Of a stretch of DNA of 34,187 nucleotides, positions 1 through 7,493 are shown piece by piece (positions within the stretch are counted from its first letter, which is position 1; every line of letters begins with the position of its first letter). The DNA comes from Crocinitomicaceae bacterium. Lineage in GTDB: Bacteria; Bacteroidota; Bacteroidia; Flavobacteriales_D; Sanyastnellaceae. Location: NCBI GenBank assembly GCA_002690915.1, contig NZGF01000081.1, positions 1 to 34,187 on the forward strand. The letters are read 5' to 3'. The notes under the pieces are model-generated. The model was not told the origin of the DNA. It worked only from the letters and a program-made list of their open reading frames with translations, and ran no database searches. The position numbers and the translations under genes were made by a program.

Positions 1-105
1 CTCGGGTGTGATTCGATCCAAATTCCCAGGCACACTGAAAAAGTCCCAGGCCTCCTGCAATGTAATGGGAAGCCATTGCGTGCTTTCTAAACGGTGCATT
101 TTCAT
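1..105 (-). CDS. SRPBCC family protein, N-terminal fragment
   Basis: The reverse strand from ATG at 105 to the window edge gives 35 codons, starting MKMHRLESTQWLP and continuing ITLQEAWDFFSVPGNLDRITP. The pattern 'W-LP-xx-xxAWDFFSxPxNLxxITP' is typical of the N-terminus of SRPBCC (polyketide cyclase/START-like) ligand-binding proteins: first beta strand followed by the AWDFF helix. These are small soluble proteins with a hydrophobic cavity; the substrate cannot be told from the fragment. A second in-frame ATG lies at 99. The rest of the gene is outside the window. Confidence 0.75.
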   Translation of the reverse strand, partial: MKMHRLESTQWLPITLQEAWDFFSVPGNLDRITPE

Positions 106-149
106 AACTAAGAAACGAATCCATGGCTCGGATTGTTCAGTTCAATTTG

Positions 150-236
150 CGTAAAAAAAATGAAGCATCCGCCGTTGCAGATGCTTCACTACGATTCACA
201 ACTAGGTCCTCCAAGAACTTATCGTTCCATGACCTT
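150..236 (-). ncRNA. Candidate ~85-nt structured RNA or attenuated 5' leader
   Basis: A consensus Bacteroidota promoter on the minus strand (240-270) points at this stretch, and a terminator-like hairpin with a T-tract (153-188) closes it. Between them the RNA can fold into a nested stem: AGGTC (235-231) pairs with GACCT (208-204), with GAAC/GTTC inside. No convincing ORF is present; the only start near the 5' end gives a six-codon peptide. Since the SRPBCC start codon lies 45 nt beyond the hairpin, the element is either an independent small RNA or a leader whose terminator controls read-through. I do not recognise an RNA family. Confidence 0.4.
153..188 (-). terminator. Intrinsic terminator (minus strand)
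   Basis: A 9-bp perfect stem, TGAAGCATC (161-169) with GATGCTTCA (180-188), has a 10-nt loop. It is followed on the minus strand by eight T (153-160 read as A on the plus strand). There is no T-tract on the other side, so it works only for leftward transcription. No annotated minus-strand gene lies to its right. Confidence 0.65.
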
Positions 237-239
237 CAT

Positions 240-270
240 CAAATATAAATTTTTCAGCACTTAAATCAAA
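240..270 (-). promoter_or_regulatory. Bacteroidota-type promoter (TTTG-N19-TATATTTG)
   Basis: On the minus strand TTTG (270-267) is followed after exactly 19 nt by TATATTTG (247-240). This is a full match to the -33/-7 consensus TTTG...TAnnTTTG used by the Bacteroidota primary sigma factor. Predicted transcription start is near 233-236, going left. Confidence 0.6.
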
Positions 271-373
271 GCGTTTGTTAAGTAATTATATGCCTTAATC
301 TAATTATATGCAGATCCAGCGACTGTTTTCTGCAACTCAGCGACTATTGCCTCCAGTGGAATACCTTTGACAC

Positions 374-1594
374 ATGTCCTCCAAGGCACCAAATTATTGC
401 TTTACTCTTGTTCGAGTAACGTCGTTGACCCTGCTTGTATGTTCCGGGATAAACGCTTGGACCACCCACGCTCAGATGAGCCTCGAGGGCTGGGCACGCG
501 CGTTTGATCAACGGTGCATCCTGGACGACTTCAAAGCATTTGAGGCGGAGATTTCACTGGCGTATGGAAGCATGCCCGGCCTCAACCAATCCATACCCGT
601 CTTGGACCCCTTAGAAACATCCTTGCAACCCTGGGGCGAAAACCGTGAACGGGAAAACCGATGCATGCAATTGCTTCTTGAGGAACAAGGCAAAAGACTC
701 TTACAACTCGCTGCCCTGCATGGACTGCACAGCGCAGTTATCAATGCAGCTTGGGCCTCCACTGCACTGCCATACTCCTTCCGTTGGATCCCGGCTTTGA
801 CTTCGGGGTGGAATCAATCGGCCCATTCCAATCACTCCCGTGCTGGACTTTGGTGGAATGCTAAGGAACAGGCATCGGACAACAGCACGCAACTCGACGG
901 TGCCATTGACAAACGTGGCGTGCCAGCTACTTCGACAGCCTTGGCGATTGCGGAACTGGAGAAACTGCAGCGGCGCTTCCCGAACGATCCACACCGGGTA
1001 TTGGTTGCTTATCTCAAAGGCATGGCATTTGCGACCCGGTGGAGTGGACAGCCCGGTTACGACAAACAACTGGACGAATGGTTAGCGTTGTACAAGGTGG
1101 TCAGCCGCATGATGGTCAACACCACACTTACTGATCACCAAATGGACTGGGTCGAAGTCCTGAGCAAATGGGAAAAAGTAAACTGTGCCGGTAAATTATC
1201 GAGAAACAATTTCATTGAAAAGCACGGCCTTCCAGCTGGTGTACTGACCCAATTCTTGCCTTGGTGGGTAGGCGACGAATTGCCCTGTTCCGCCCTCGCT
1301 TCGTATGAAGTGGCCTTGCCTGGGTCTTATGCTTCCCGATGGAACAGCGTTCATCTTTCAGATGAAGCAGAACTGGACTCAGGATCGGGATCAGCAGCCT
1401 CAATTGCAAATACGGAGTATTCATCGTACACCGTTGCCTACACATGTAAGTTGCACGAGGTCAAGTCGGGTGATACGCTCTGGAACATATCAAAAAGATA
1501 CCCCGGAACAACTCCTGAATGGATTGCAGAAATCAATGAAATCACCGATTACATTCGCATAGGTGAAGTCCTGTGCATCCCAATCCAGCCATGA
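374..1594 (+). CDS. Secreted degenerate lytic transglycosylase (MltD-like) with C-terminal LysM domain
   Basis: 406 aa. Residues 1-33 are a signal peptide ending near THA-Q. Residues ~105-220 follow the MltD/SLT pattern: 'FRWIPAL-xSGW' then 'AGLWW', a 'D-KRG-PATSTALA' helix and 'FPNDPHRVLVAYLKG'. They align with canonical 'LLPAIESxY...AAGLWQF...DxRxDxxAST...F-GDWLLTVAAYNSG'. The catalytic Glu position is Thr143, GLWQF reads GLWWN and AAYNSG reads VAYLKG, so cleavage activity looks lost. Residues ~361-404 are a LysM peptidoglycan-binding domain ('VKSGDTLWNISKRYP...IGEVLCIP'). It heads a four-gene run in which each stop overlaps the next start. Inferred role: periplasmic peptidoglycan-binding partner of the acylation enzymes. 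ATG 374 is the only start that keeps the signal peptide. Confidence 0.75.
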   Translation: MSSKAPNYCFTLVRVTSLTLLVCSGINAWTTHAQMSLEGWARAFDQRCILDDFKAFEAEISLAYGSMPGLNQSIPVLDPLETSLQPWGENRERENRCMQLLLEEQGKRLLQLAALHGLHSAVINAAWASTALPYSFRWIPALTSGWNQSAHSNHSRAGLWWNAKEQASDNSTQLDGAIDKRGVPATSTALAIAELEKLQRRFPNDPHRVLVAYLKGMAFATRWSGQPGYDKQLDEWLALYKVVSRMMVNTTLTDHQMDWVEVLSKWEKVNCAGKLSRNNFIEKHGLPAGVLTQFLPWWVGDELPCSALASYEVALPGSYASRWNSVHLSDEAELDSGSGSAASIANTEYSSYTVAYTCKLHEVKSGDTLWNISKRYPGTTPEWIAEINEITDYIRIGEVLCIPIQP

Positions 1595-3150
1595 GCAATA
1601 ACATCCACCCCGTGCGAAAAACACTTGTGTTTTTTGTGGCGGTGTGGGCAGGAATAATCGCATTCATGGTGCGGCCGCATTCCGACCGCAGTGTGTTTTC
1701 GGACTGGCCTCGCTGGAACCAGACATCTCAGCCGGTTGCAAGCATGTCCCCAGAAAAGGCTCAGGTCATTCTGGACGGCTATACCGCCTCTGCCCCTGTT
1801 CGCGATTCCCTCGCCTACTCCGAGCCTGTCTCGGCCGATGACACAAAAAATACTGAATCGTCCAATGCGTCCAAAGTAGACGAAGCGGTAAACGTGGAGC
1901 TCAATCTTCTTGGATACGACCGGGGTGCCGTCAATCAATTTCTTCACGAAAACCTTCAACTATCAGGCAATAGCGTGGCCTTCGGCGCTTTGGGGAATTT
2001 CTTTGCTGCTTTGAACGCTCCGGCTCGTAAACCAACCATTCACGTGTTGCACTATGGCGACTCGCAAATTGAAGGTGATCGCATTACGGGCCACTTGCGC
2101 AATGCCTGGCAATCTGTCTGGGGCGGCAGTGGCCCCGGGTTTCTTTCACCCGTATCTCCCATTCCAACCTTGGCCATGCGTCAATCCTGGAGCGATGATT
2201 GGCGTCGCTACGCACGTTTTGGGAAAAAAGACACCTCAATCCAACACGACCGATTCGGACTCATGGCTGCCTTCGCTCAGCCAGATTCTGACCAACTGGA
2301 TTCTACATTGGCGGCTGCCACCTTGCGATTTGAGCCCCACCCGCGCGGCTATCGGCGCAATAGTTCATTCAATCAGTTGCATGTGGCTTTGGGACAAGTA
2401 ATTGAGCCGACAACCCTCACATTGACTCTCAATGAGCTCGACACCGTCTCAGTCGCGCTCCAACCCGAGAGCCTTTATCAGCATCTTTCTTTGCCACTTA
2501 CTGCATTGGACTCAGTGGCATTTGAATCACTGGAATTACAGTTCGACGGAGGGTACCCAGAAGTCAACGGTATCGGCATGTGGACGGATTCAGGAATCGT
2601 CGTTCACAACCTTGCCATGCGAGGAAGCTCTGGGACAGTGTTCCGGCAACTGGACCGCGAGCAGTTTAGCCGCCAGCTAGGCGCAATCCGAACGGAGTTG
2701 GTCATGCTGCAATACGGAGGGAATACGGTTCCTTACATCAAGGACGTTGCGAGTGCTCAACGCTACGGCAATTGGTTCACTTCGCAGATTCGCTTGTTTC
2801 AATCCCTTTTGCCCGACGTCCCAATCATCGTCATTGGACCATCAGACATGGCCCGAAAATCGGGCGCTCGAATGGAGACGTATCCACAACTCACCTTTGT
2901 TCGGGATGCCCTGAAACAAGCCACCCTGGCAAACAACGCCTTGTACTGGGATATTTTCGAAGTCATGGGTGGCGAGGGCAGTATGGCCGCATGGGTTCAA
3001 TCGGACCCACCGCTCGCGAGTTCGGACCACATTCACTTCACCCCTTCAGGAGCAAAGCAGATTGCTGAGCTGTTTCGTCAGTCCATTCAAGCCGAGTGGA
3101 CGCTCTGGCAAAACACCCAGGCTGAACAAATAATTGTCCATGCGCCTTGA
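1591..3150 (+). CDS. Membrane-anchored SGNH/GDSL hydrolase (O-acetyltransferase or esterase)
   Basis: 519 aa from ATG 1591, which forms an ATGA overlap with the upstream stop; a GTG at 1573 would add six residues and is less likely. Residues ~9-26 form one N-terminal membrane segment, so the catalytic part is periplasmic. SGNH blocks seen: GDSQ (Ser158), a block II Gly in 'AMRGSSG' (~345), 'YGGN' (Asn378) and 'SDHIH' (Asp479, His482). The catalytic triad is therefore complete. Between blocks I and II lie about 185 residues rich in beta-prone sequence, far more than in a minimal SGNH fold and similar in placement to the CBM35-like insert of Neisseria Ape1. Which direction the acyl chemistry runs cannot be decided from sequence. 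Confidence 0.8.
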   Translation: MSNNIHPVRKTLVFFVAVWAGIIAFMVRPHSDRSVFSDWPRWNQTSQPVASMSPEKAQVILDGYTASAPVRDSLAYSEPVSADDTKNTESSNASKVDEAVNVELNLLGYDRGAVNQFLHENLQLSGNSVAFGALGNFFAALNAPARKPTIHVLHYGDSQIEGDRITGHLRNAWQSVWGGSGPGFLSPVSPIPTLAMRQSWSDDWRRYARFGKKDTSIQHDRFGLMAAFAQPDSDQLDSTLAAATLRFEPHPRGYRRNSSFNQLHVALGQVIEPTTLTLTLNELDTVSVALQPESLYQHLSLPLTALDSVAFESLELQFDGGYPEVNGIGMWTDSGIVVHNLAMRGSSGTVFRQLDREQFSRQLGAIRTELVMLQYGGNTVPYIKDVASAQRYGNWFTSQIRLFQSLLPDVPIIVIGPSDMARKSGARMETYPQLTFVRDALKQATLANNALYWDIFEVMGGEGSMAAWVQSDPPLASSDHIHFTPSGAKQIAELFRQSIQAEWTLWQNTQAEQIIVHAP

Positions 3151-4402
3151 ACGCCATCTCATTGCAACGTTCATGTGCCTCATCTGCTATTCCTGCGTGC
3201 AAGCCAGAACCAGCAATGCGCATGCCATAGGCGACAGCATGCCTTCACGATTGGAATGCCCGGATTCATCCTTAGCGTTCAATCGACTCTGGGCAACCAT
3301 GGACAGTGTTCGAACTAACGACTCGGGCGAATTGACCATTCTGTACATCGGTGGATCCCACGTGCAGGGCGGATGGATCGGACACGAGATGCGCCGGTCC
3401 CTTGCGGCATGGGCGCCGCATGCAGGCTTGTCCAGGGGCATGCAACTTCCTTACCGAATCGCTCAGACCAATACACCCACACATTTTCGAACTCAAATGG
3501 ATGGTCAATGGAAAGCCAATCGGTGCACCCGCGCAAGCGAAAAAGAGCGGTGTGAAGCCCTTCCCATCGCTACCGGCATCGTAGCTTATCCATCAGATAC
3601 AGTATCCATTCAGCACGTGAGCTACTTACCTGATTCAACCCGCACGGCGTGTAGCTCGATCGAAATCTGGACGAACGCCAACCGCTCGCAATGGCGCTGG
3701 ACAGGTAATGCAACGCTCAATACCTGCTCACCCCTACCCGGACGCCTAGGCTGGCAGCTGGAATTTGACGCTCCTGCAGACACCTTGGCATTGACTTTTA
3801 TCAGCCCGCAGTCAGCCGACGTATGGTATGCAGGCATGAACTGCAGAAACAAATCGACAACCGCCCACATTGCATTTCACGAATGGGGACACAATGGACT
3901 TCGAATTCGACAGGCTGCTGTTCAGAGCGGTTGGACGAATTTGCTCCAGAGGATTCAACCGGATTTGATTTTCATTGGCATCGGACTCAACGATGCCGTC
4001 GACGGCGAGCAACTGAACCTAGCGAATTTCGGTGCACACTACACAATGCTAACAGACGTCCTAATCGCTTCCGGCGCGGCCATAGTGTTGCTTGGCAACA
4101 CTCCGGCGACACACCGAAATGTCTCACTTGCAGATCCCAATGCGTCCATTGGGACCTGGCTGAGCCAACATGGAAAAGCCAATGGCATGGCATACTTGGA
4201 TCTTACGACGGCGCTTGGCGGTGCGCGCATCACATCAGGTTGGATTGATAATGAACGCATGCAAACGGATGGCATGCATTTCACCGCCGGAGGATATCAA
4301 ACCATTGCCAGCATCCTCTTTGAAGCGTGGATGGACGCTTATTCTAATGCGCAAAAGGCACCTCTCTTAAACCACGCTACCGAAGTGAAACAAGCGCAAT
4401 GA
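3140..4402 (+). CDS. Secreted SGNH hydrolase, second of pair
   Basis: 420 aa from ATG 3140, overlapping the upstream gene by 11 nt. A TTG at 3134 in the same frame is the alternative. An N-terminal hydrophobic stretch (~7-20) ending 'CVQA' looks like a signal peptide; two Cys (16, 19) lie nearby but no clean lipobox is seen. SGNH blocks: 'YIGGSHVQGG' (Ser73; the usual GDS is GGS), 'WGHNG' (~250), 'IGLND' (Asn284) and 'DGMH' (Asp377, His380). The ~175 residues between blocks I and II again suggest an inserted beta domain. It is divergent from its neighbour, so the two probably have different steps, for example transferase and esterase, but that is inference. Confidence 0.8.
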   Translation: MRLERHLIATFMCLICYSCVQARTSNAHAIGDSMPSRLECPDSSLAFNRLWATMDSVRTNDSGELTILYIGGSHVQGGWIGHEMRRSLAAWAPHAGLSRGMQLPYRIAQTNTPTHFRTQMDGQWKANRCTRASEKERCEALPIATGIVAYPSDTVSIQHVSYLPDSTRTACSSIEIWTNANRSQWRWTGNATLNTCSPLPGRLGWQLEFDAPADTLALTFISPQSADVWYAGMNCRNKSTTAHIAFHEWGHNGLRIRQAAVQSGWTNLLQRIQPDLIFIGIGLNDAVDGEQLNLANFGAHYTMLTDVLIASGAAIVLLGNTPATHRNVSLADPNASIGTWLSQHGKANGMAYLDLTTALGGARITSGWIDNERMQTDGMHFTAGGYQTIASILFEAWMDAYSNAQKAPLLNHATEVKQAQ

Positions 4403-6081
4403 TCGAAACCCTGTCTCAACCGTTCACGTTTTTAAATGCCTCGTTTTGGGTGTTCATGCTGATCGTGTTGGCGGGGCTGGCCGCATCGGAAAAGCGAGTA
4501 CGCATACGCAACGCCTATCTGTTTATGGCGAGCCTCTTTTTTTATTGGAAAACCAGCGGTGCGTTTGTCGCTATCCTGTTGTTCTCCACCCTCTCAGATT
4601 GGTGGATTGGCAGACGCATGGATTGTTCGGAGGGCAGGCGGCGAAAATACTGGCTGGCAGCAAGTCTAGTCATAAACCTGAGTGTGCTGCTCTACTTCAA
4701 ATACGCGTACTTCATCGCAGATGCCCTGCAGCCGCTGCTTGGATCACACTGGAGTCAGCCGCATGCTGCGCTCGGCCAATGGGCAAATGCTCATTTGGGA
4801 ACCACATTCCGTATCGATCAGATTCTATTGCCCGTTGGCATTTCGTTTTACACGTTCCAAACGATGTCTTATGCCATCGACGTTTACCGCAAGGAAGTCG
4901 AGCCTGTTCGCAGCGTGATGGATTTTGGGTTTTTCGTAAGCTTTTTCCCGCAACTGGTGGCAGGTCCCATCGTACGGGCTAAATCCTTCATTCCTCAGCT
5001 TCACCAACCCTATCGCCTCAGTCGCTTTGAATTTGGAACGGGACTTTTCTGGATTCTCAACGGTCTGATCAAGAAGGTCTGGCTCGCCGATTACCTCGCT
5101 GTCAATGTCGTAGATCGTGTGTTTGCCAACCCAGGTAGTTACAGTGGATTTGAAAATCTCATTGGATTGTATGCCTACAGTTTGCAGGTCTATGCTGACT
5201 TCAGTGGATACACGGATATGGCGATTGGTATCGCACTATTGATGGGGTTTCACCTGCCCGTAAATTTCAAATCACCTTACAAGGCACGCAACGTGGGGGA
5301 ATTCTGGAAGCGTTGGCACATTAGCTTGTCTAGCTGGCTGAAAGACTACCTCTACATCCCAATGGGCGGAAACCGCGGCACCTCATGGTTTACCCTCATC
5401 AGCGGTTTCTTCCTTCTCAGCTTTGTTTTGCTCATGGCGCCCAACACCGGCGTTCGGCTCATCGTGCTCAGCGGCTTGAGCCTCGCCTTGGCCGCCATAT
5501 ATGCTTTCCCGTCCGTCCGCAAGCGGCTCAGCACCAATGTTAATCTGATGATGACCATGCTCATCGGCGGGCTGTGGCACGGCGCAAGCTGGAACTTCGT
5601 CCTTTGGGGTGGACTGAACGGTCTGGGATTAATCGCATATAAAGGTTGGCGGAAAATCAGCCCATGGGGAAGCTACACCCGCTGGTGGCATCAAGCCGTT
5701 GGCGTCCTGATCACGTTTCATTTCATCACCATGACCCGAATCTGGTTTAGATCGGGCAGCCACGTCAGCTGGAGTTCCCTGGACACCCCGCACGATATCT
5801 GGACGGAATGGTTCACGGCCAATGCCATGATCGAGCAATTGCTTTTTGGATTTTGGTCGAGTCCATTTAGTGCCATCGCTTCGGGATACGCGCCCATACT
5901 GGGCCTTATGGCTGCTGGCATGGCGATACACTGCCTGCCCGAACGCATCAAGATCAATTACCGAATGGCATTCGCAAATGCACCTTATTGGGCGCAATTG
6001 GGCATCACTTTCGCGACGATCTTATTGGCTTACAGCGGCATGTCCTCCGGTGTACAACCCTTCATCTATTTCCAGTTCTAA
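4399..6081 (+). CDS. MBOAT family O-acyltransferase (AlgI/PatA-like)
   Basis: 560 aa polytopic membrane protein starting with an ATGA overlap on the upstream stop. The AlgI-type core is clear: 'FFPQLVAGPIVRA' (~182), 'YADFSGYTDMAIG' (~265), 'FWKRWHISLSSWLKDYLYIP' (302-321, His307) and 'GGLWHGASWNFVLWG' (390-404) with the catalytic His394. Members move acyl groups across the inner membrane for transfer to alginate, peptidoglycan, teichoic acid or other glycans, working with periplasmic SGNH partners. About 60 residues lie between GGNR (325) and GGLWHG, with extra hydrophobic segments, longer than in AlgI. With the LysM protein and two SGNH enzymes it forms a likely envelope acylation complex; acetate is the most likely group. 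Confidence 0.9.
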   Translation: MIETLSQPFTFLNASFWVFMLIVLAGLAASEKRVRIRNAYLFMASLFFYWKTSGAFVAILLFSTLSDWWIGRRMDCSEGRRRKYWLAASLVINLSVLLYFKYAYFIADALQPLLGSHWSQPHAALGQWANAHLGTTFRIDQILLPVGISFYTFQTMSYAIDVYRKEVEPVRSVMDFGFFVSFFPQLVAGPIVRAKSFIPQLHQPYRLSRFEFGTGLFWILNGLIKKVWLADYLAVNVVDRVFANPGSYSGFENLIGLYAYSLQVYADFSGYTDMAIGIALLMGFHLPVNFKSPYKARNVGEFWKRWHISLSSWLKDYLYIPMGGNRGTSWFTLISGFFLLSFVLLMAPNTGVRLIVLSGLSLALAAIYAFPSVRKRLSTNVNLMMTMLIGGLWHGASWNFVLWGGLNGLGLIAYKGWRKISPWGSYTRWWHQAVGVLITFHFITMTRIWFRSGSHVSWSSLDTPHDIWTEWFTANAMIEQLLFGFWSSPFSAIASGYAPILGLMAAGMAIHCLPERIKINYRMAFANAPYWAQLGITFATILLAYSGMSSGVQPFIYFQF

Positions 6082-6082
6082 T

Positions 6083-6271
6083 TTACTCCGCAACCTCTAC
6101 CTGCTGGTATGCGCTGCAGGACTTTTGGGTGGTGCAAGAGGTTGCAAACACCGCGAAGGTCAACACCCCCAACACAACAATGATGAAGCGCTGGATACGC
6201 TCATGATCAATACCCGAGGCATTGAAGCCAGAAGGGTCTACTTTTGCGGGGTTGGTGTTGTTAAAGAACAT
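6083..6271 (-). CDS. Small membrane protein or lipoprotein with SC..QKSC..Y tail
   Basis: 62 aa. A polar N-terminus of ~27 residues is followed by one hydrophobic segment (~28-44) ending 'FATSC', then 'TTQKSCSAYQQVEVAE'. The 'SC...KxCxAYxxVE' ending resembles small Bacteroidota membrane or secreted proteins that I know only as hypothetical. FATSC is lipobox-like but sits far from the N-terminus, so lipidation is doubtful. The stop is 1 nt from the MBOAT stop (convergent). A TATGTTTG -7-like box (6309-6316) lies upstream. Function unknown. Confidence 0.55.
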   Translation of the reverse strand: MFFNNTNPAKVDPSGFNASGIDHERIQRFIIVVLGVLTFAVFATSCTTQKSCSAYQQVEVAE

Positions 6272-6308
6272 AGCTGTCTATATCGATGGTTCAAAAACGC
6301 AGGGTTGC

Positions 6309-6316
6309 CAAACATA
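6309..6316 (-). promoter_or_regulatory. Possible -7 box (TATGTTTG)
   Basis: On the minus strand TATGTTTG fits TAnnTTTG and stands about 40 nt upstream of the 62-aa gene start. No good TTTG is present at the expected -33 spacing, so this is weak evidence. Confidence 0.3.
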
Positions 6317-6335
6317 GTATATTTCTTTTGAAACA

Positions 6336-6641
6336 ATGACTGCTTCGTCCTCGATTCATCCTTTAAACGCACTTTTTGTAGCACTAGTAAGCTTACAAGC
6401 ACTCTTTGTCTTAGAACTTCTCAGCGATGTCGTCCTGCCAGAATTGTTCATAGATCACCGAAGTGGTTGGCTCCTGGCTGAGTTTTTAGGAACCGCGGTT
6501 TTATTCGTGGACATGATTGTTCGATTCGATGAGTTGAATCCCGCGCGGAAGCCTTTTTACCTTGCAGGTATTGCAGGATGTGCGATGGGGTGGTGTTTTC
6601 AATTTTTCGTTCATTACCTCGACAGCGCATTGATGAGCTAG
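6336..6641 (+). CDS. Small integral membrane protein of unknown function
   Basis: 101 aa, ATG 6336. Three hydrophobic segments are visible (about 10-33, 44-62 and 74-95), separated by short charged loops such as 'DHRSG' and 'RFDELNPARKP'. No motif was recognised. It lies divergent from the 62-aa gene across a 64-nt gap and ends 3 nt before the convergent stop of the next minus-strand gene. Codon pattern and a clean start support a real gene; function is not assignable. Confidence 0.55.
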   Translation: MTASSSIHPLNALFVALVSLQALFVLELLSDVVLPELFIDHRSGWLLAEFLGTAVLFVDMIVRFDELNPARKPFYLAGIAGCAMGWCFQFFVHYLDSALMS

Positions 6642-6644
6642 GCC

Positions 6645-7493
6645 TCAGTCGTCTAAATGATATTGGTAATCCGAATCATCCAAGCGCGATGGAAGTGCAA
6701 GGAATAATTCGAATCGTTGCTGTATGTAACGGATAAACTCATACTGTGTCCAGGACTGGAGCAATTCATCACCGGGATCACTAAATGCAATAAACGCATC
6801 GAAGTCATCTGGGTCCAAAAGGATGATTTCGTAGTTGACGTACTTGACAAATAATTCCCGGAGCAGTTCGTGGCGGTGGTCACGGTTTTCCAACTGAGCC
6901 ACCAATCGTTTGCTCTTTTCCTCCCGACTCAGCATCTGGTATAGGAACGTAATGGGGCTGCTCAAGGCATCGACGCGAGTCAATCTAAAATCTTCCTCAC
7001 TGTAGCCCAAGGCCTCGATGTCTCGAACGATTTCACGCAGATCTCGAGGCGCCACCACCTCAGCAACACCGACTTCTACTTTAAGTCGCTGCAGGCGCAC
7101 TTCCCATTCCCATTGCCGACCTGACAAGGGCGCCACACGCTCCAACGTATGAAAACCAATCGCACCGAAGGCGATGGTGTCGCCGGGGCAAACGGCCATT
7201 AGAAACTGACCTTGGTAGTCGACAAATTGCCCTCCACCGTTCTGCGCTCGGTTGACGACCATCGCAACAGGGATTAGGTGACCCGAAGCGTCCATGACCC
7301 GGCCGGTAATGAATTGCATGGAATCACACCGCGCAAAGGGCGCATTGGACTGAGCCTCAGCTATTCCCGAAAGGAAGAGAACGAAAGCCGCACAAAACCC
7401 CAACCACCTCAATTGTAAAAAAGACCATTGCACGAGCGCAAGATAGGCGGATGTTCGCGTTAACTTCGAAACATGAGTGAGCCAAGCTTCCAT
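6645..7493 (-). CDS. Secreted protein with carboxypeptidase-regulatory-like N-terminal domain
   Basis: 282 aa from ATG 7493. A GTG at 7433 would start right at the signal peptide (hydrophobic stretch ending 'SGIAEA-Q') and may be the true start; an ATG at 7547 would overlap meaB more. After the signal comes a beta-sandwich of the CarboxypepD_reg-like type: 'ITGRVMDASGHLIPVAMVVN...QGQFLMAVCPGDTIAFGAIGF'. This is a module common in Bacteroidota envelope proteins. The C-terminal half is charged and helical ('IVRDIEALGYSEEDFRL', 'YLYQMLSREEKSKR'-like region), as seen in hypothetical proteins of this class. Exact role unknown; location is periplasm or outer membrane. Confidence 0.65.
   Translation of the reverse strand: MEAWLTHVSKLTRTSAYLALVQWSFLQLRWLGFCAAFVLFLSGIAEAQSNAPFARCDSMQFITGRVMDASGHLIPVAMVVNRAQNGGGQFVDYQGQFLMAVCPGDTIAFGAIGFHTLERVAPLSGRQWEWEVRLQRLKVEVGVAEVVAPRDLREIVRDIEALGYSEEDFRLTRVDALSSPITFLYQMLSREEKSKRLVAQLENRDHRHELLRELFVKYVNYEIILLDPDDFDAFIAFSDPGDELLQSWTQYEFIRYIQQRFELFLALPSRLDDSDYQYHLDD

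Noticed and set aside
160-264. Plus-strand ORF of 34 codons (starts MKHPPLQMLH)
   Set aside because: It covers the terminator hairpin and the -7 box of the opposite strand, has no membrane or domain pattern and no upstream signal.
5846-6331. 161-codon plus-strand ORF across the MBOAT end
   Set aside because: It is the wrong frame of the MBOAT gene extended through the antisense of the 62-aa gene; composition is rich in Cys, Trp and Arg as in shadow frames.
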